NCBI RefSeq assembly: GCF_001650915.1
Contig: NZ_LXYO01000001.1
Span: forward strand, 434,001-498,000
Length of the DNA stretch: 64,000 nt
Direction of reading: 5' to 3'
Source of the DNA: Marinobacter sp. EhC06
Lineage (GTDB): Bacteria > Pseudomonadota > Gammaproteobacteria > Pseudomonadales > Oleiphilaceae
A program made the translations under genes and the position numbers. Positions 38,339 to 49,331 of this stretch are shown here, one piece after another; the first letter of the stretch is position 1, and the number at the start of each line of letters is the position of its first letter. The notes under the pieces were generated by a model. The model searched no databases, was not told where the DNA came from, and was given only the letters and a program-made list of their open reading frames with translations.

Positions 38339-40453
38339 ATGAACCGTGTATCACGAGACGCCCTTCGAATGCAGAAAAAGAACGCGACCGTACACCTGCT
38401 GATTCTTGACCCATCGCAAAACGATGCCGAATCCCTGGTCAGCCTGCTCCGCAACTCCGGTAAGGCCACCCGAGCCCACAGAATCACCTCGGAAGAGGAC
38501 CTGGAAGAGACGCTGAAGGCCGGTAACTGGGATCTCCTTCTCGCCCGCGACCTGGACCAGGAATTCTCGGCCGATGATGCCCTCGCCATGATCCGCCGGA
38601 TGGACAAAGACATTCCGTTTATCCTCCTGACGGAGGAGGAAAGCCGCGAACGCACGGTCGGAATAATGAAGGCCGGCGCCCAGGACACCGTGTCGTCCGA
38701 GCACACGGACCTGATTGTGCTTAAGGTTAACCGTGAGCTGGCAGCCCTTGACGAACGCAGAAGGCGTCGTGTCCTGGAATCCCACCTCCGGGAGGCGGAA
38801 CAGCGTTGCCAGTTACTTCTCGAAAGCTCCAAGGATGCGATTGCCTACATTAATGATGGCATGCACATCTATGCCAACCAGTCGTACATGGAGTTCCTCG
38901 GGTACGACGATATTGACGATCTTATCTGCGTACCGGTCCTGGACACCCTTACTCCGGATAGTCAGGAGAAGTACAAGGAGTTCACGAAGTCATTTGCCGA
39001 AAAGGGTGAAGACGGCATGACCTTGAACTGCACAGCACGACGCAGTGACGACCACGAATTGAACGTGACCATGTCAGTCTCGGCTGCCACCTACGACGGC
39101 GAGGAATGCACGCAGATCGTTCTGCAACCAGAGCACAGCGATGCAGAGCTGGAAGAAAAGCTGCGCCAGATCAGCAGCCAAGACCTTCTGACCGGGCTGT
39201 ATAATCGTCAGTACCTGATGGATGCACTCGCTGAAGCAATTGCCAACGCCGGCAAGAAGAATGAAACCGGTGCACTCGCCTACATCGCCCTGGATAACTT
39301 CATGAGCATGAAGGGCCAGGTGGGAATTTCCGGCGCAGACCTGCTGCTGGGCGATCTGGCAAACCTGCTCAAGGAGCAGGCCGGTGACGACCTTGCCCTG
39401 GCCCGATTGAGCGACGATGCCTTCAGTCTGCTGTGCCAGCCCTGCGACGAAGGCACCATGAAAGAACACGCCGAGCGCATCCGAAAGGCGGTAGAAGACC
39501 ATCTGTTCGACATCAATGGTCGCACGGTCCAGTTGACTGTGAGCATCGGTGTTGCGGCAATTACCGAGAATTCTCCGAAAGCTGAAGAACTCATGGCCCG
39601 GGCCCATACCGCCTCGGCGGAAGTGCGCAAGCTTGAGGGACATGCCGAGGGCAACGGTGTGGTGGTCTACAACCCCGCCGACTTCGAAACACTGGATCAG
39701 AGCAATTCGGTAGAAGCCATCCAGAAGGCCCTGGAAGAAAACCGCTTCCGACTCCTGTTCCAGCCGATCATCAACCTGCGCGGCGAAGGAGAAGAACATT
39801 ACGAGGCCTTCGTACGTATGCTCGACAAGGACGACGAGGAAGTCTCACCCTATGACTTCCTGCCGCCAATGGGACCGAGCGACACCGCGATCAAGATCGA
39901 CCGCTGGGTCATCCTGCAGACCATCAAGCAGCTGTCCAGCCATCGTTCACGGGGTCACGATACGCGCCTGTTCCTCAATTTGACGGCCGAAACCCTTCAG
40001 GACAAAACCTTTACGCCCTGGCTGAGCGTTGCCCTGAAAGCCGCGCGCTTGCCGGGCGACTCCCTGATCTTCCAGATCCGTGAAGGCGATGCCAACAATT
40101 ACATGAAGCAGGCGAAAGACTTCACCAAAGCGGTCCACGAGCTTCACTGCAAGGTATCCATCGCCCAGTTCGGCTGCGCCCTCAATCCGTTCAACACCCT
40201 GAAGCACATCGATACAGACTACGTGAAGATCGATGGTTCCTTTACCGAAGAAATCCAGAAGAGCGATGAGGCCAAGGAGCAGGTCAAGGAAATGGTCAAG
40301 AGCCTGCAGTCAAACGGCAAGCTCACCATCATTCCGTTGGTGGAAAATGCCGGCGTTCTCGCCACCCTCTGGCAGGCTGGCGTGAACTATATTCAGGGTT
40401 ATTACCTGCAGGCGCCGGTACCCGAAATGAACTACGACTTCGGCGACAACTGA
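38339..40453 (+). CDS. fimX: FimX-like c-di-GMP receptor (REC-PAS-GGDEF-EAL, degenerate)
   Basis: 704 residues: receiver-like domain (about 17-130), PAS (155-265), GGDEF (282-445) and EAL (455-700). The GGDEF site reads LSDDAF (357-362) and the EAL site EAF (489-491), so neither cyclase nor phosphodiesterase activity is expected; Pseudomonas FimX has the same fate and uses its EAL as a c-di-GMP sensor to drive polar type IV pilus assembly. HLLILDPSQNDAESL near the start closely resembles FimX. An alternative ATG at 38369 would match its N-terminus; neither has a clear ribosome binding site. Confidence 0.9.
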   Translation: MNRVSRDALRMQKKNATVHLLILDPSQNDAESLVSLLRNSGKATRAHRITSEEDLEETLKAGNWDLLLARDLDQEFSADDALAMIRRMDKDIPFILLTEEESRERTVGIMKAGAQDTVSSEHTDLIVLKVNRELAALDERRRRRVLESHLREAEQRCQLLLESSKDAIAYINDGMHIYANQSYMEFLGYDDIDDLICVPVLDTLTPDSQEKYKEFTKSFAEKGEDGMTLNCTARRSDDHELNVTMSVSAATYDGEECTQIVLQPEHSDAELEEKLRQISSQDLLTGLYNRQYLMDALAEAIANAGKKNETGALAYIALDNFMSMKGQVGISGADLLLGDLANLLKEQAGDDLALARLSDDAFSLLCQPCDEGTMKEHAERIRKAVEDHLFDINGRTVQLTVSIGVAAITENSPKAEELMARAHTASAEVRKLEGHAEGNGVVVYNPADFETLDQSNSVEAIQKALEENRFRLLFQPIINLRGEGEEHYEAFVRMLDKDDEEVSPYDFLPPMGPSDTAIKIDRWVILQTIKQLSSHRSRGHDTRLFLNLTAETLQDKTFTPWLSVALKAARLPGDSLIFQIREGDANNYMKQAKDFTKAVHELHCKVSIAQFGCALNPFNTLKHIDTDYVKIDGSFTEEIQKSDEAKEQVKEMVKSLQSNGKLTIIPLVENAGVLATLWQAGVNYIQGYYLQAPVPEMNYDFGDN

Positions 40454-40464
40454 GCCTGAACGGC

Positions 40465-41712
40465 TCAGAAGTCGGCGTTTTCCAGACTCTGGTTGGTTTC
40501 GCTCTCACGGAAACCAATCAGATAGAGGATTGCGTCCAGCCCAAGAGTCGAAATGGCGTGACGAGCAGATTCCTTCACCAGGGGCTTGGCACGGAAGGCC
40601 ACACCCAGGCCGGCCTGGCTCAGCATGGGAAGGTCGTTGGCGCCATCACCGACAGCAATAACCTGCTCCCTTGAGATGTGCTCTTTCTCGGCGATCTCCA
40701 GCAGCAACTCCGCTTTACGTTTGCCGTCCACGATCTGCCCAGACACCCGGCCGGTCACCTTGCCGTCCTCAATCTCCAGCTCGTTGGCGTAGATGTAATC
40801 GATACCCAGTTTCCGCTGCAGATGGCGGGCGAAGTAGGTGAACCCACCCGACAGTATGGCCGTGCGATAACCTAGCGCCTTCAGGCTGAGAATCAGGTGC
40901 TCGGCCCCCTCGGTCATTCGAAGCCGGGAGGCGATGCCTTCGAGCACCGACTCATCCAGCCCTTTCAGAAGCGCGAGACGTTCGGCGAAACTCTGACTGA
41001 AATCCAGCTCGCCCTGCATGGCCCGCTCGGTAATCTCCGCCACCTGCTCGCCCACGCCGGCTTCCGTGGCCAGCTCGTCGATCACCTCGGCTTCGATCAG
41101 CGTGGAGTCCATGTCAAAGACCACCAGACGACGATTTCGCCGGAAAATGGAATCCTCCTGGAAGGCGATATCCACATTCATTTCGCCGGCAATATGGAGG
41201 AAATCCGCTCGCAACTGCTCAAGATCCGATGGCGTGCCCCGCACCGAGAACTCGACACAGGCAATGCGGTTGTCGGAGGCGTTCAGCGAAGGCCTGGCAG
41301 ACAGCCGCGAGATATTATCGATATTAAGACCATGGCGAGCAGTAATGGCGGAAACCCTGGCAATCTGCTCGGCTTTGATATCACGGGCCAGCAGGGTGAC
41401 AATGTAACAGGCGCGGTTCCGGGCCGCGGCCCAGGATTGGTATTCCTCCACCGTGATCGGCGCAAACCGTACCTGCAGATCCAGGGCATGGAGCCGGAAC
41501 AGCAGATCCCGAATCACAGGCGAGGATTTGGATTCATCCGGAATCTCGATCAGGATGCCCCAGGTGAGGTGATCGTGAATGACCGCCTGGCCAATATCCA
41601 GGATGCGCACATCGTAGCGCCCCATGATGCCGGTTATTTCCGACGTCAGGCCGGGCTTGTCACGCCCGGAAACATTAATCAGTACCAGTTCACTCACCGT
41701 CGGCACCCTCAC
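40465..41712 (-). CDS. serB: phosphoserine phosphatase
   Basis: HAD-family enzyme for the last step of serine synthesis. 415 residues: two N-terminal ACT-like domains (about 6-180) and the phosphatase with nucleophile motif [14 protein letters not shown] (Asp200, Asp202), SGGFTYFA and [10 protein letters not shown]. The start overlaps the parC 3' end by 23 bases; a GTG at 41697 would reduce this to 8. Convergent with fimX, 11 bases apart. Confidence 0.95.
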   Translation of the reverse strand: MRVPTVSELVLINVSGRDKPGLTSEITGIMGRYDVRILDIGQAVIHDHLTWGILIEIPDESKSSPVIRDLLFRLHALDLQVRFAPITVEEYQSWAAARNRACYIVTLLARDIKAEQIARVSAITARHGLNIDNISRLSARPSLNASDNRIACVEFSVRGTPSDLEQLRADFLHIAGEMNVDIAFQEDSIFRRNRRLVVFDMDSTLIEAEVIDELATEAGVGEQVAEITERAMQGELDFSQSFAERLALLKGLDESVLEGIASRLRMTEGAEHLILSLKALGYRTAILSGGFTYFARHLQRKLGIDYIYANELEIEDGKVTGRVSGQIVDGKRKAELLLEIAEKEHISREQVIAVGDGANDLPMLSQAGLGVAFRAKPLVKESARHAISTLGLDAILYLIGFRESETNQSLENADF

Positions 41713-43999
41713 TGTCAGAGCCTGCCTCTTCCTGCGCCCGGGCAGCGGAAGGAATCACGTCAATGCCATCAACCCGTTGCAGCCCCCTGGGCAGCTTGTG
41801 GCCACGACGGCCCCGCTCTCCAAGATAGTGTTCAAGGTCACTGAACTGCAGCCCCATCTTGCGCTTGCCGGCCCGTATCTCCAGCTGGTCGTCCTCGGCA
41901 AATACCGCCACTGCCACCACGTACTCTTCACGGTTCTGGACCCGGGCAGAAGGAATGCTGATGATCTTGTTGCCCTTGCCCTTGGCCAGTTCTGGCAGTT
42001 CGCTCAGGGGGAACACCAGCATACGGCCCTCGTTGGACACCGCTCCGAGATACAGCGTTTTCTCGGTGGTCGGTATGGTCACCGGAGGCATGATCCTCGC
42101 CCCCTTGGGAACACTGACGACCGCCTTGCCATTGCGGTTCTTACTGATCATGTCGTTGAGCGATGTCACAAACCCATAGCCACCATCTGTAACCAACAAG
42201 GCCTTGCGGGAAGGATCCCCCATCAACAGACCGGAAAAACTGGCACCAGATGGTGGATTGATCCGCCCGGTCAGCGGCTCGCCCTGGCCTCTGGCAGACG
42301 GAAAACTGTGAGCCATCAAGGAATAGGCGCGTCCGGTAGAATCCAGGAAGATCGCCTGCTGGTTATTGCGTCCCCGGGCCGCCAGGGAGAAACGGTCGCC
42401 GGCTTTATAGCTCAAGCCTTCCGGCTCAATGTCATGCCCTTTGGCGGCGCGAACCCAGCCTTTTTCAGACAACACGACGGTCACAGGATCGTTCGAAACC
42501 AGATCCACCTCGCTGAATGCCCGGGCCTCCTCACGCTCGACGATCGGTGAGCGTCGGTCATCGCCAAAGGTTTCGGCATCCGCTTGCAGCTCATTCTTGA
42601 TCAGCTCACGCAGGCGATCTTCGGAACCCAGGATTGACTGGAGCTCATCCCGTTCAGCGGACAGTTCATCCTGTTCGCCCCGAATTTTCATTTCCTCAAG
42701 CTTGGCCAGGTGGCGCAGCTTGAGCTCCAGGATGGCTTCAGCCTGATCGGCGGACAACCCGAAACGGGCCATCAACTCGGCCTTGGGCTTGTCTTCGGTA
42801 CGGATGATTTCGATCACTTCATCAATGTTGAGATAAGCAATCAGCAAGCCTTCCAGGATATGCAGCCGAGCAAGAACCTTGTCCAGACGGTGCTGGAGCC
42901 GGCGGATAACGGTAGTGCGCCGGAAGGTCAGCCACTCCGTAAGGATCTGGTGCAAACCCTTCACGCCCGGCCTGCCGTCGTTACCGATCACATTGATGTT
43001 GACCCGGTAGGTTTTCTCAAGATCGGTGCTGGCGAACAGGTGCGCCATCAGGCCATCAAGATCAACGCGGTTGGACCGGGGCACGATCACCAGGCGGGTC
43101 GGGTTTTCATGATCGGATTCGTCACGAAGGTCGGCCACCATCGGGAGTTTCTTGGTCTGCATCTGATGGGCGATCTGCTCCAGCACCCGATTGCCAGATA
43201 CCTGATGCGGGAGGTCCGTAACCACAATCTCACCGCTCTCCCGGATCCATCGGGCGCGCATCCGCAGGGATCCGCGGCCAGTTTCGTACATCTGCCGGAT
43301 GTCCTTCCGAGGGGTAATGATTTCCGCCTGGGTCGGAAAATCCGGGCCCTTGATGTGTTCACAGAGTTCATCAACTGTCGAGTCCGGCTGGTCCAGCAGG
43401 CGTATGCACGCTGCGGTAACTTCGCGCACGTTGTGCGGTGGGATATCCGTGGCCATACCAACAGCAATGCCGGTGGTGCCATTCAAAAGCACATGGGGCA
43501 GCCGGGCAGGCAGTACCGAAGGCTCTTCCATAGTGCCATCGAAGTTGGGCACCCAGTCTACGGTGCCCTGCCCGAGCTCGCCCAAAAGCACTTCTGCGAA
43601 CGGCGCCAGACGAGATTCGGTGTAACGCATGGCCGCGAAGGACTTGGGATCGTCCGGGGAGCCCCAGTTCCCTTGGCCGTCTACAAGAGGGTAGCGGTAG
43701 GAAAACGGCTGGGCCATCAGCACCATGGCTTCGTAACAGGCGCTGTCACCGTGGGGATGAAATTTACCCAGTACATCGCCCACGGTGCGAGCGGACTTCT
43801 TGTACTTCGAGGTGGATTTCAGCCCCAGTTCGGACATGGCATAGACAATTCGCCGCTGAACCGGTTTCAGGCCATCGCCGACATTGGGAAGTGCCCGGTC
43901 AAGAATGACGTACATTGAATAATCGAGATAGGCCTTTTCCGTGTAATCCCGGAGCGAAACCCGCTCGAAGCCTTCATCCGTTGTCTGAAACTCTGGCAT
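41690..43999 (-). CDS. parC: DNA topoisomerase IV subunit A
   Basis: Breakage-rejoining subunit of topoisomerase IV, which decatenates chromosomes with ParE (51200-53095). 769 residues: active Tyr126 in [10 protein letters not shown], quinolone-determining region [10 protein letters not shown] with the wild-type Ser86 and Glu90, and a C-terminal beta-pinwheel. Unlike many Pseudomonas genomes, parE lies 7 kb further on with chemotaxis and c-di-GMP genes between. Confidence 0.97.
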   Translation of the reverse strand: MPEFQTTDEGFERVSLRDYTEKAYLDYSMYVILDRALPNVGDGLKPVQRRIVYAMSELGLKSTSKYKKSARTVGDVLGKFHPHGDSACYEAMVLMAQPFSYRYPLVDGQGNWGSPDDPKSFAAMRYTESRLAPFAEVLLGELGQGTVDWVPNFDGTMEEPSVLPARLPHVLLNGTTGIAVGMATDIPPHNVREVTAACIRLLDQPDSTVDELCEHIKGPDFPTQAEIITPRKDIRQMYETGRGSLRMRARWIRESGEIVVTDLPHQVSGNRVLEQIAHQMQTKKLPMVADLRDESDHENPTRLVIVPRSNRVDLDGLMAHLFASTDLEKTYRVNINVIGNDGRPGVKGLHQILTEWLTFRRTTVIRRLQHRLDKVLARLHILEGLLIAYLNIDEVIEIIRTEDKPKAELMARFGLSADQAEAILELKLRHLAKLEEMKIRGEQDELSAERDELQSILGSEDRLRELIKNELQADAETFGDDRRSPIVEREEARAFSEVDLVSNDPVTVVLSEKGWVRAAKGHDIEPEGLSYKAGDRFSLAARGRNNQQAIFLDSTGRAYSLMAHSFPSARGQGEPLTGRINPPSGASFSGLLMGDPSRKALLVTDGGYGFVTSLNDMISKNRNGKAVVSVPKGARIMPPVTIPTTEKTLYLGAVSNEGRMLVFPLSELPELAKGKGNKIISIPSARVQNREEYVVAVAVFAEDDQLEIRAGKRKMGLQFSDLEHYLGERGRRGHKLPRGLQRVDGIDVIPSAARAQEEAGSDSEGADGE

Positions 44000-44277
44000 G
44001 GATGCCTCTTTGATTGCCTGTATTGCCTGATTGGAATAATGTCCGTGATCCTACTCCCTGCGCCCGGATTAATCACCGGTTAACAGGAGCGCACATTATA
44101 TGGAGCGAGGCGCCGATACACCAACAACCTGCGGATTTATTGGCCAAAAACGGTCACCTGTCGCACAGACAACTGATTCCAATAGCGGAATTCCCGCATG
44201 GAGAGTCCGTAAGGTGGGCCGTATTCTCCACTCCAGTGAATAGAAGACCGTTTTACTTCTCTAACAAGCGGAACACT

Positions 44278-44517
44278 ATGAAACCCAACATCAAAGCCTG
44301 CGGGCAAGCCATGGTGACAGCCTTGGTAAATGCAGTTCTGGCGGTGACGCTGATGCTTCTGGTCGAGTTTGCTATCAGCGGCAGTTTCCAGATTCCCGAG
44401 ACCTATCTCTGGGCAGGATTACTGATCTGGGTCGTTATTTTCGCGGGACAGTTCTGGCGCCAGAGGCACCTTTGCCGATCCGGTGACACCCACCGGGAAT
44501 CACCGGACCCTTCCTGA
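44278..44517 (+). CDS. small two-helix membrane protein
   Basis: 79 residues from the ATG at 44278; the frame is open further upstream but that part lacks coding character. Two hydrophobic helices (about 13-33 and 43-63) with a short turn carrying PETY, then a basic/polar tail (RQRHLCRSGDTHRE). No family recognised. It stands alone between parC and the chemoreceptor. Confidence 0.55.
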   Translation: MKPNIKACGQAMVTALVNAVLAVTLMLLVEFAISGSFQIPETYLWAGLLIWVVIFAGQFWRQRHLCRSGDTHRESPDPS

Positions 44518-44651
44518 TAGCTTATCCCCGCTCCCGGCGAGAATCCCATCTCATTGACCGGGAGCAATTACTCTACTGTTTCTCAAATCAAACGTCCTCC
44601 CGGTGCTATATTGATTGGCAATAGGCCATTCCGACAACGCGGGAGAGACGT

Positions 44652-46289
44652 ATGGATTTTGGTAAACGCCTGGGACTCCGGGTTAAAATTGCTTTGCCTT
44701 TCGCTATTACGGCTGTCGCCCTGGTTGTTATCGGACTGTTTGCCGTCAGCACCGTCCGAAACCTGGTATCCGACACTGACAATATTGCCGAAACCTATCT
44801 GCCTTCCGTCAGCGAAATCCTCAACGGTGACCGGGATCTATATCAAGCGCTGGTTGCCCAGATGGCCTATGTGGACGCCCAGTTCAACAATGAGGAAGGT
44901 GAGAATTACCTGGCCAGTTTTGATGAAAATGCCGGACAGGCCTTAGACCGCTTCAACAAGGCGGTTGAAAGGCTTGAGGGTACGGGCGTCTCCGATGTTG
45001 CTAGAGGATTCGATGCCGCCTATCAGCGCTGGCTGGGATCCGCCCAACGGATTCTTGAGCTTGCAGAGGCGGGGGATCCAGAACAGGCAAGGGCGCTGGC
45101 AGCCAGTGAAACCAACAACCTCTTCGACGATCTCAGGCAATACTTTGATGAGGTTGGCGCCCACGCTGATGCCCAGGCCCAGATTCGGGCTGGTGAAGCC
45201 TCTTCGGAGGGCCAGAGCAGCTCCGTCACGATTCTTCTGATAACCGCGATTGCCATCCTGATCAGTATTGGACTGTTTGCTGTATTCCTGAAAATGATCA
45301 TAGGCTCTATCGCGGCGCTGCGGGATCAGCTTGACAGTATTGCCCAAGGAGAAGGCGATCTTACGCAGCGGATTCCCGTGGAAATGGATGATGACCTGGG
45401 CAAACTCGCGAAAAGTTTCAACCTGGTCCTGGAGAACCTGCAATCCATGATTGGCTCCATTCAGCAGTTGACCCGCGAACTTGGAACCGGAGCCACAGAT
45501 CTTGCCCGGGCGGCGAAGGACAACAACGATGGCGTGACTCGACAGACCGACTCAATTTCCATGGTCGCCACTGCCATCAACGAAATGCAGAGTGCGATCG
45601 AGGAGGTTGCCGGTAATGCTTCAAGAGCCGCCGAAATTACCCGGGAGGCCGAAGAAAAAGGCAGGAACGGCGCTCGTATTATCCGCAGTTCTTCAGAACA
45701 GGTTCACCGGCTGGCAGCCCAGATTTCAAAAGCAGTGAACGTAATCCGCAAGCTATCTGATGATTCCGACAATATCACATCCGTTCTGGACGTGATCCGG
45801 GGCATCGCAGAGCAAACCAACCTTCTGGCACTGAATGCAGCTATCGAGGCAGCACGTGCCGGAGAACAGGGAAGAGGTTTTGCGGTTGTTGCCGATGAAG
45901 TCAGAACCCTGGCAAAACGCACCGGGCAATCGACAGAAGATATTCAGACGATGATCACTACCCTGCAGACTGGCGTTGCCGACATTGTCTCGGTGATGGA
46001 AACGGGCAGCAAAGAGGCAACCGAAACCGAAAATCTGGCCACCGATGCGGAAAAAGAACTTAAGGCCATTCTCGAGGCGATGGCCAACATCGCGGATGTA
46101 AACACCAGCGTGGCGTCAGCCACTGAAGAACAGACTCAGGTGGTGGACGAGATCAATCGCAGCATCACCGAGATCAACGATCTGGCGACGGAAAGCGCAA
46201 ACCGGTCACGGGACATTGACGGAATAAGTGAATCCCTTGAGGGCTATGCGAGAGAACTTGAAAGTCAAACAGGCAGATTCCGGGTCTAG
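44652..46289 (+). CDS. methyl-accepting chemotaxis protein
   Basis: 545-residue transmembrane receptor: TM1 (13-34), a periplasmic four-helix-type sensor (about 35-190), TM2 (191-213), HAMP (214-268) and the cytoplasmic signalling domain whose tip reads [20 protein letters not shown], the CheA/CheW contact. Ligand is unknown. No other chemotaxis genes are close; motAB lie 13 kb away. An 11-bp perfect hairpin overlaps its stop codon. Confidence 0.95.
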   Translation: MDFGKRLGLRVKIALPFAITAVALVVIGLFAVSTVRNLVSDTDNIAETYLPSVSEILNGDRDLYQALVAQMAYVDAQFNNEEGENYLASFDENAGQALDRFNKAVERLEGTGVSDVARGFDAAYQRWLGSAQRILELAEAGDPEQARALAASETNNLFDDLRQYFDEVGAHADAQAQIRAGEASSEGQSSSVTILLITAIAILISIGLFAVFLKMIIGSIAALRDQLDSIAQGEGDLTQRIPVEMDDDLGKLAKSFNLVLENLQSMIGSIQQLTRELGTGATDLARAAKDNNDGVTRQTDSISMVATAINEMQSAIEEVAGNASRAAEITREAEEKGRNGARIIRSSSEQVHRLAAQISKAVNVIRKLSDDSDNITSVLDVIRGIAEQTNLLALNAAIEAARAGEQGRGFAVVADEVRTLAKRTGQSTEDIQTMITTLQTGVADIVSVMETGSKEATETENLATDAEKELKAILEAMANIADVNTSVASATEEQTQVVDEINRSITEINDLATESANRSRDIDGISESLEGYARELESQTGRFRV

Positions 46290-46301
46290 GCCCGGAATCT
46301 G
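46274..46301. terminator. perfect hairpin overlapping the chemoreceptor stop codon
   Basis: CAGATTCCGGG (46274-46284) and CCCGGAATCTG (46291-46301) pair over 11 bp with a six-base loop that includes part of the TAG stop. No T run follows, so if it ends or protects the transcript it does so without the classical tail. It also faces the 3' end of the convergent YceI gene. Confidence 0.45.
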
Positions 46302-46323
46302 ACGCTGGCAGGGTCAGCCAGGA

Positions 46324-46905
46324 TTACTGCCGGATACCCTCGACAGAAATGATGATCTCAACGGTCTCGGAGGCCTTTCCGAGATCCATAGGAATACCAA
46401 AATCTTTCAGGCGAAGCTCGGTTTCCGCCTCAAAACCCATGCGATAGCCACCCCAGGGGTCTGCGCCGTGGCCCAGCATTTCGGCATCGAGGGTAACTTC
46501 TTTGGTCACACCACGGAGAGTCAGGTCGCCGATGATATCGGCCTCGCCTTCTTCATCCAGGACCACTCTCTTACTCTTGAAAGTTGCCTGCGGAAATTCG
46601 TCAACATAAAGGAAGTCTTCGCTGCGCAAGTGTTTGTCGCGCTCAGCGTGATTGGAATCCACGCTACCGGTATCAATAGTCACGTTAACAGTGCTGTTTT
46701 CCGGATTTTCGGCGTCATATACAAATTCACCGTCAAAATCGTTGAAACGCCCGTACAACCAGCTGTAGCCGAGATGGGAAATCTTGAAGGTGACGAATTG
46801 GTGGGCGCCTTTGGTATCAAAAGCATAGGTGCCACTGTGCTCGTTGGCATGAACCGCACCAACAAGCGCCATCGACACGGCAGAGGCAAGCAGAACTTTT
46901 TTCAT
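46324..46905 (-). CDS. YceI family periplasmic protein
   Basis: Lipocalin-like isoprenoid-binding periplasmic protein. 193 residues: signal peptide [20 protein letters not shown], then [20 protein letters not shown] and [17 protein letters not shown], both family hallmarks. Follows the cytochrome b561 gene by 70 bases on the same strand, a common pairing. Confidence 0.93.
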   Translation of the reverse strand: MKKVLLASAVSMALVGAVHANEHSGTYAFDTKGAHQFVTFKISHLGYSWLYGRFNDFDGEFVYDAENPENSTVNVTIDTGSVDSNHAERDKHLRSEDFLYVDEFPQATFKSKRVVLDEEGEADIIGDLTLRGVTKEVTLDAEMLGHGADPWGGYRMGFEAETELRLKDFGIPMDLGKASETVEIIISVEGIRQ

Positions 46906-46975
46906 AATTTTCTCCCTTATTTCATTGATGCCCGACTCCCGGGCGTTAGACGATGAATAAACAACCGGCAGGCGC

Positions 46976-47521
46976 TCACTTCCCTAACATACGCCGTAAT
47001 GTGCGGTCACGATCAAACAGGTGGTGCTTGAAGGCGCCGGCCGCATGAACCGCAGCCAGGCCCACGATTGCCCAGGTAGACCAGTAGTGAACGGTTCCGG
47101 CAGTGTCTTCCATTCCCTTGATCTGGCCGGTCACTGATGGCACTTCAAACCAGTTGAAAACGCTGATTGAGGAGCCATCCGCCGTCGAAATCAGGTAGCC
47201 ACTCACCATTGCTACGAAAATCAGCACATACAGCAGAAGGTGGGCGATATGCGCGCTGCGGATCTCCCAGCGCTTATGGCCTGGCAGTGGCTCCGGCGAG
47301 ACGTTGCCCACTCTCCAGACAACCCGGAAGAGCATGACCATCAAGAGCAGGATGCCAATGCTGCGGTGGATATCCGGTGCCCTGCGATACCAGTCGTCGT
47401 AGTACGACAGGTCCACCATCCAATAGCCAAGCCCGAAGAGGCCAAGGACAACCAGCGCAACAAGCCAGTGAATAGTGATAGCTACGAGACCGTAGCTGGC
47501 CGGAGTGTTCCTGATTTGCAT
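46976..47521 (-). CDS. cytochrome b561 family protein
   Basis: Four-helix di-heme membrane cytochrome, 181 residues. Candidate heme-ligand histidines include HWLVALVV (His18), [18 protein letters not shown] and HAAGAFKHH. Probably passes electrons between quinol and a periplasmic partner; its adjacency to yceI suggests a shared function. Confidence 0.92.
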   Translation of the reverse strand: MQIRNTPASYGLVAITIHWLVALVVLGLFGLGYWMVDLSYYDDWYRRAPDIHRSIGILLLMVMLFRVVWRVGNVSPEPLPGHKRWEIRSAHIAHLLLYVLIFVAMVSGYLISTADGSSISVFNWFEVPSVTGQIKGMEDTAGTVHYWSTWAIVGLAAVHAAGAFKHHLFDRDRTLRRMLGK

Positions 47522-47753
47522 GATGAAAAATTAGCCTGTTCCCTGGTCAAACGATGAACCCAAGTCTAGAAACTCGGACCGACGAAGAAAATCAAAATCT
47601 TTTGCAGCGTTACATCAGAATTTCTGATCATGCCCCGCCCTTTTGCCTTTGGTCGCATACGGGTTTTACGGATTGTTCAAAATTATAGCAACGATAGACT
47701 TATTACATATTTGGATGCCCCGTCTGGGGCCTCATTGACCGAGAGGACAGGAC
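47522..47753. promoter_or_regulatory. leader region upstream of the 15-codon ORF
   Basis: AT-rich stretch with possible sigma-70 elements (TTGTTC near 47674 and TATTAC at 47701), then a GCCCC-GTCT-GGGGC hairpin (47717-47730) and a CCTC/GAGG pairing that could occlude the ribosome binding site GAGAGGACAGGA. Promoter elements are a weak match. Confidence 0.3.
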
Positions 47754-47801
47754 ATGGAACTCGAATTCGACGAAAGCGTGGTTGTACCCAGCAATAACTG
47801 A
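47754..47801 (+). CDS. possible 15-residue peptide
   Basis: Frame MELEFDESVVVPSNN followed by TGA, with the strong ribosome binding site GAGAGGACAGGA eight bases upstream and a hairpin directly downstream. The peptide is acidic with no hydrophobic segment; I do not recognise it. A compact promoter-RBS-ORF-terminator layout is what suggests a real gene; length alone gives no support. Confidence 0.35.
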   Translation: MELEFDESVVVPSNN

Positions 47802-47808
47802 TTCTCTG

Positions 47809-47835
47809 GCGGTCCGCCCGGACCGCTGGGCTTTT
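47809..47835 (+). terminator. hairpin after the small ORF
   Basis: GCGGTCC (47809-47815) pairs with GGACCGC (47820-47826) over a GCCC loop, followed by TGGGCTTTTCC. The T tract is short. From here to 48044 I see no further feature. Confidence 0.5.
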
Positions 47836-48044
47836 CCTTCCCCTTTCCCTTTCCAGACAGCGAAAGATACAAACCGTTTCCAGTTTCTACATGAAACAGT
47901 GGTAATAAACGCGTTTTTTTGGCAATCTTCCCTCCAACTATCAGTAACTTCGCGCGATTTCACACGCCATCTGTACTGATAAAAGACAGTTCAGACGCCA
48001 GACTGGGGCGGCTGATGCGTTCGTTAAATTAACCAGAATCGTCT

Positions 48045-49331
48045 ATGTCGAAACGACTCCCTGAAAAGCTGACAGCTCCGGAAGTGGAACTGTTATCCCC
48101 TATGCTGAACAGGGAAGGTGACACATGGACCGCCGATTTTCGCGGACTGACTCTCAGAACCGCGCTCCAGCCCATCTACAGCATTTCGCACAAGCGCATC
48201 GTTGGCTATGAGGCGCTGATCCGGGCCTTCGATACCGATAACTCTGCAGTCCTCCCGCTCCATCTTTTCCAGCTACCGGCCTCGGAAGCGGAGAATCTGC
48301 TCCTTGATCGCCTCTGCCGCTACCTGCATATACGCAATTACAGCGGCATCCGTGACCAACTGAACTGGCTCTTCCTCAACGTATCGCCGCAGGTGGTGAC
48401 CAGCGGTAGTCAGGCCGATTCGTTTTTTGGTCAATTGCTTGCCAAAACCGGCCTGCCTCCGCACCGCATTGTCATGGAAATCGTCGAGCAGCCAACAGAC
48501 GACGCAGAAAGGCTGCGGGAAACGGTTGCCTACTACAAAAAGCTGGGCTGCCTTACGGCCATCGATGATTTCGGCGCCGGCCACTCCAATTTCGAGCGAA
48601 TCTGGAACCTGTCGCCGGACATCGTGAAACTGGATCGGAAACTTCTGACCCGGGCGACAGACGATCACAAGGCCCGACAGATTCTGAACGGCATTGTGTC
48701 ACTGCTGCACCAGTCGGGCTGCCTGGTTCTGCTGGAAGGTGTGGAAACCCGGGATCAGGCAATGATTGCCATTGATGCTGGCGTTGACTTCGTACAGGGT
48801 TTCTATTTCCGCAGGCCGAGCACCGACCTGAATCAGCTGACCCATGCGCCCGCGGACTTCGACCACCTGTTGCAGGAATACAAGACCCGCAACCAGGTTA
48901 CCCTGGACCCGACACGGCAATTAGTGGATTTTTTCAGTGGCTTTTTTGACCATGCCATCACGAAGCTTCGCAGCGGAATGAGTATGCAACAATCCTGTCT
49001 GGAGCTGTTGAACCATCCTGCGGTCTCCCGCTGCTATCTGGTCGATGACAAGGGCGTCCAGATGGATGACACCCTGGTTTCCGACGCCGGCACCCGCAGC
49101 ATGGACCCGCGCTTCAAACCCCTGGAAAGCACCAGCAGCGCCGACTGGTACCGCCAACAGTATCTGCGCCAGGCTTTGGCCCAACCGGAGAGCCTGCACG
49201 TTACCGCACCGTATCTCTGCGTTACCGGGGCTTATATGTGCGTCACCCTGTCACTGGGGTATTATCAGGATGGCAAGCTTCAGGTGCTGTGCTGCGACAT
49301 TCTCGCCAACCCGACGGAACCCTCTTCATAA
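48045..49331 (+). CDS. EAL-domain c-di-GMP phosphodiesterase
   Basis: 428 residues. EAL domain (about 30-265) with all the catalytic residues I can check: Glu56 (EALIR), Asn112 (NVSP), Glu145, Asp174-Asp175 (DDFGAG), Lys195, Glu234 (EGVET) and Gln251, so active hydrolysis to pGpG is likely. The C-terminal 150 residues form a second, ligand-sensor-like domain (around FFSGFFDHAITKLRSG onward). No signal peptide or helix. Six-base convergent overlap with the SLC13 gene. Confidence 0.92.
   Translation: MSKRLPEKLTAPEVELLSPMLNREGDTWTADFRGLTLRTALQPIYSISHKRIVGYEALIRAFDTDNSAVLPLHLFQLPASEAENLLLDRLCRYLHIRNYSGIRDQLNWLFLNVSPQVVTSGSQADSFFGQLLAKTGLPPHRIVMEIVEQPTDDAERLRETVAYYKKLGCLTAIDDFGAGHSNFERIWNLSPDIVKLDRKLLTRATDDHKARQILNGIVSLLHQSGCLVLLEGVETRDQAMIAIDAGVDFVQGFYFRRPSTDLNQLTHAPADFDHLLQEYKTRNQVTLDPTRQLVDFFSGFFDHAITKLRSGMSMQQSCLELLNHPAVSRCYLVDDKGVQMDDTLVSDAGTRSMDPRFKPLESTSSADWYRQQYLRQALAQPESLHVTAPYLCVTGAYMCVTLSLGYYQDGKLQVLCCDILANPTEPSS

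Noticed and set aside
44014..44277. Extended N-terminus for the small membrane protein at 44278-44517
   Set aside because: The extra 88 codons lack coding character and overlap the parC promoter region.
44530..44565. Inverted repeat GCTCCCGG/CCGGGAGC after the small membrane protein gene
   Set aside because: 20-nt loop and no T tract; may be a weak terminator but support is poor.
47703..47963. 86-codon minus-strand frame in the long gap
   Set aside because: No ribosome binding site, unusual composition, and it runs through the hairpins and the better supported plus-strand unit.
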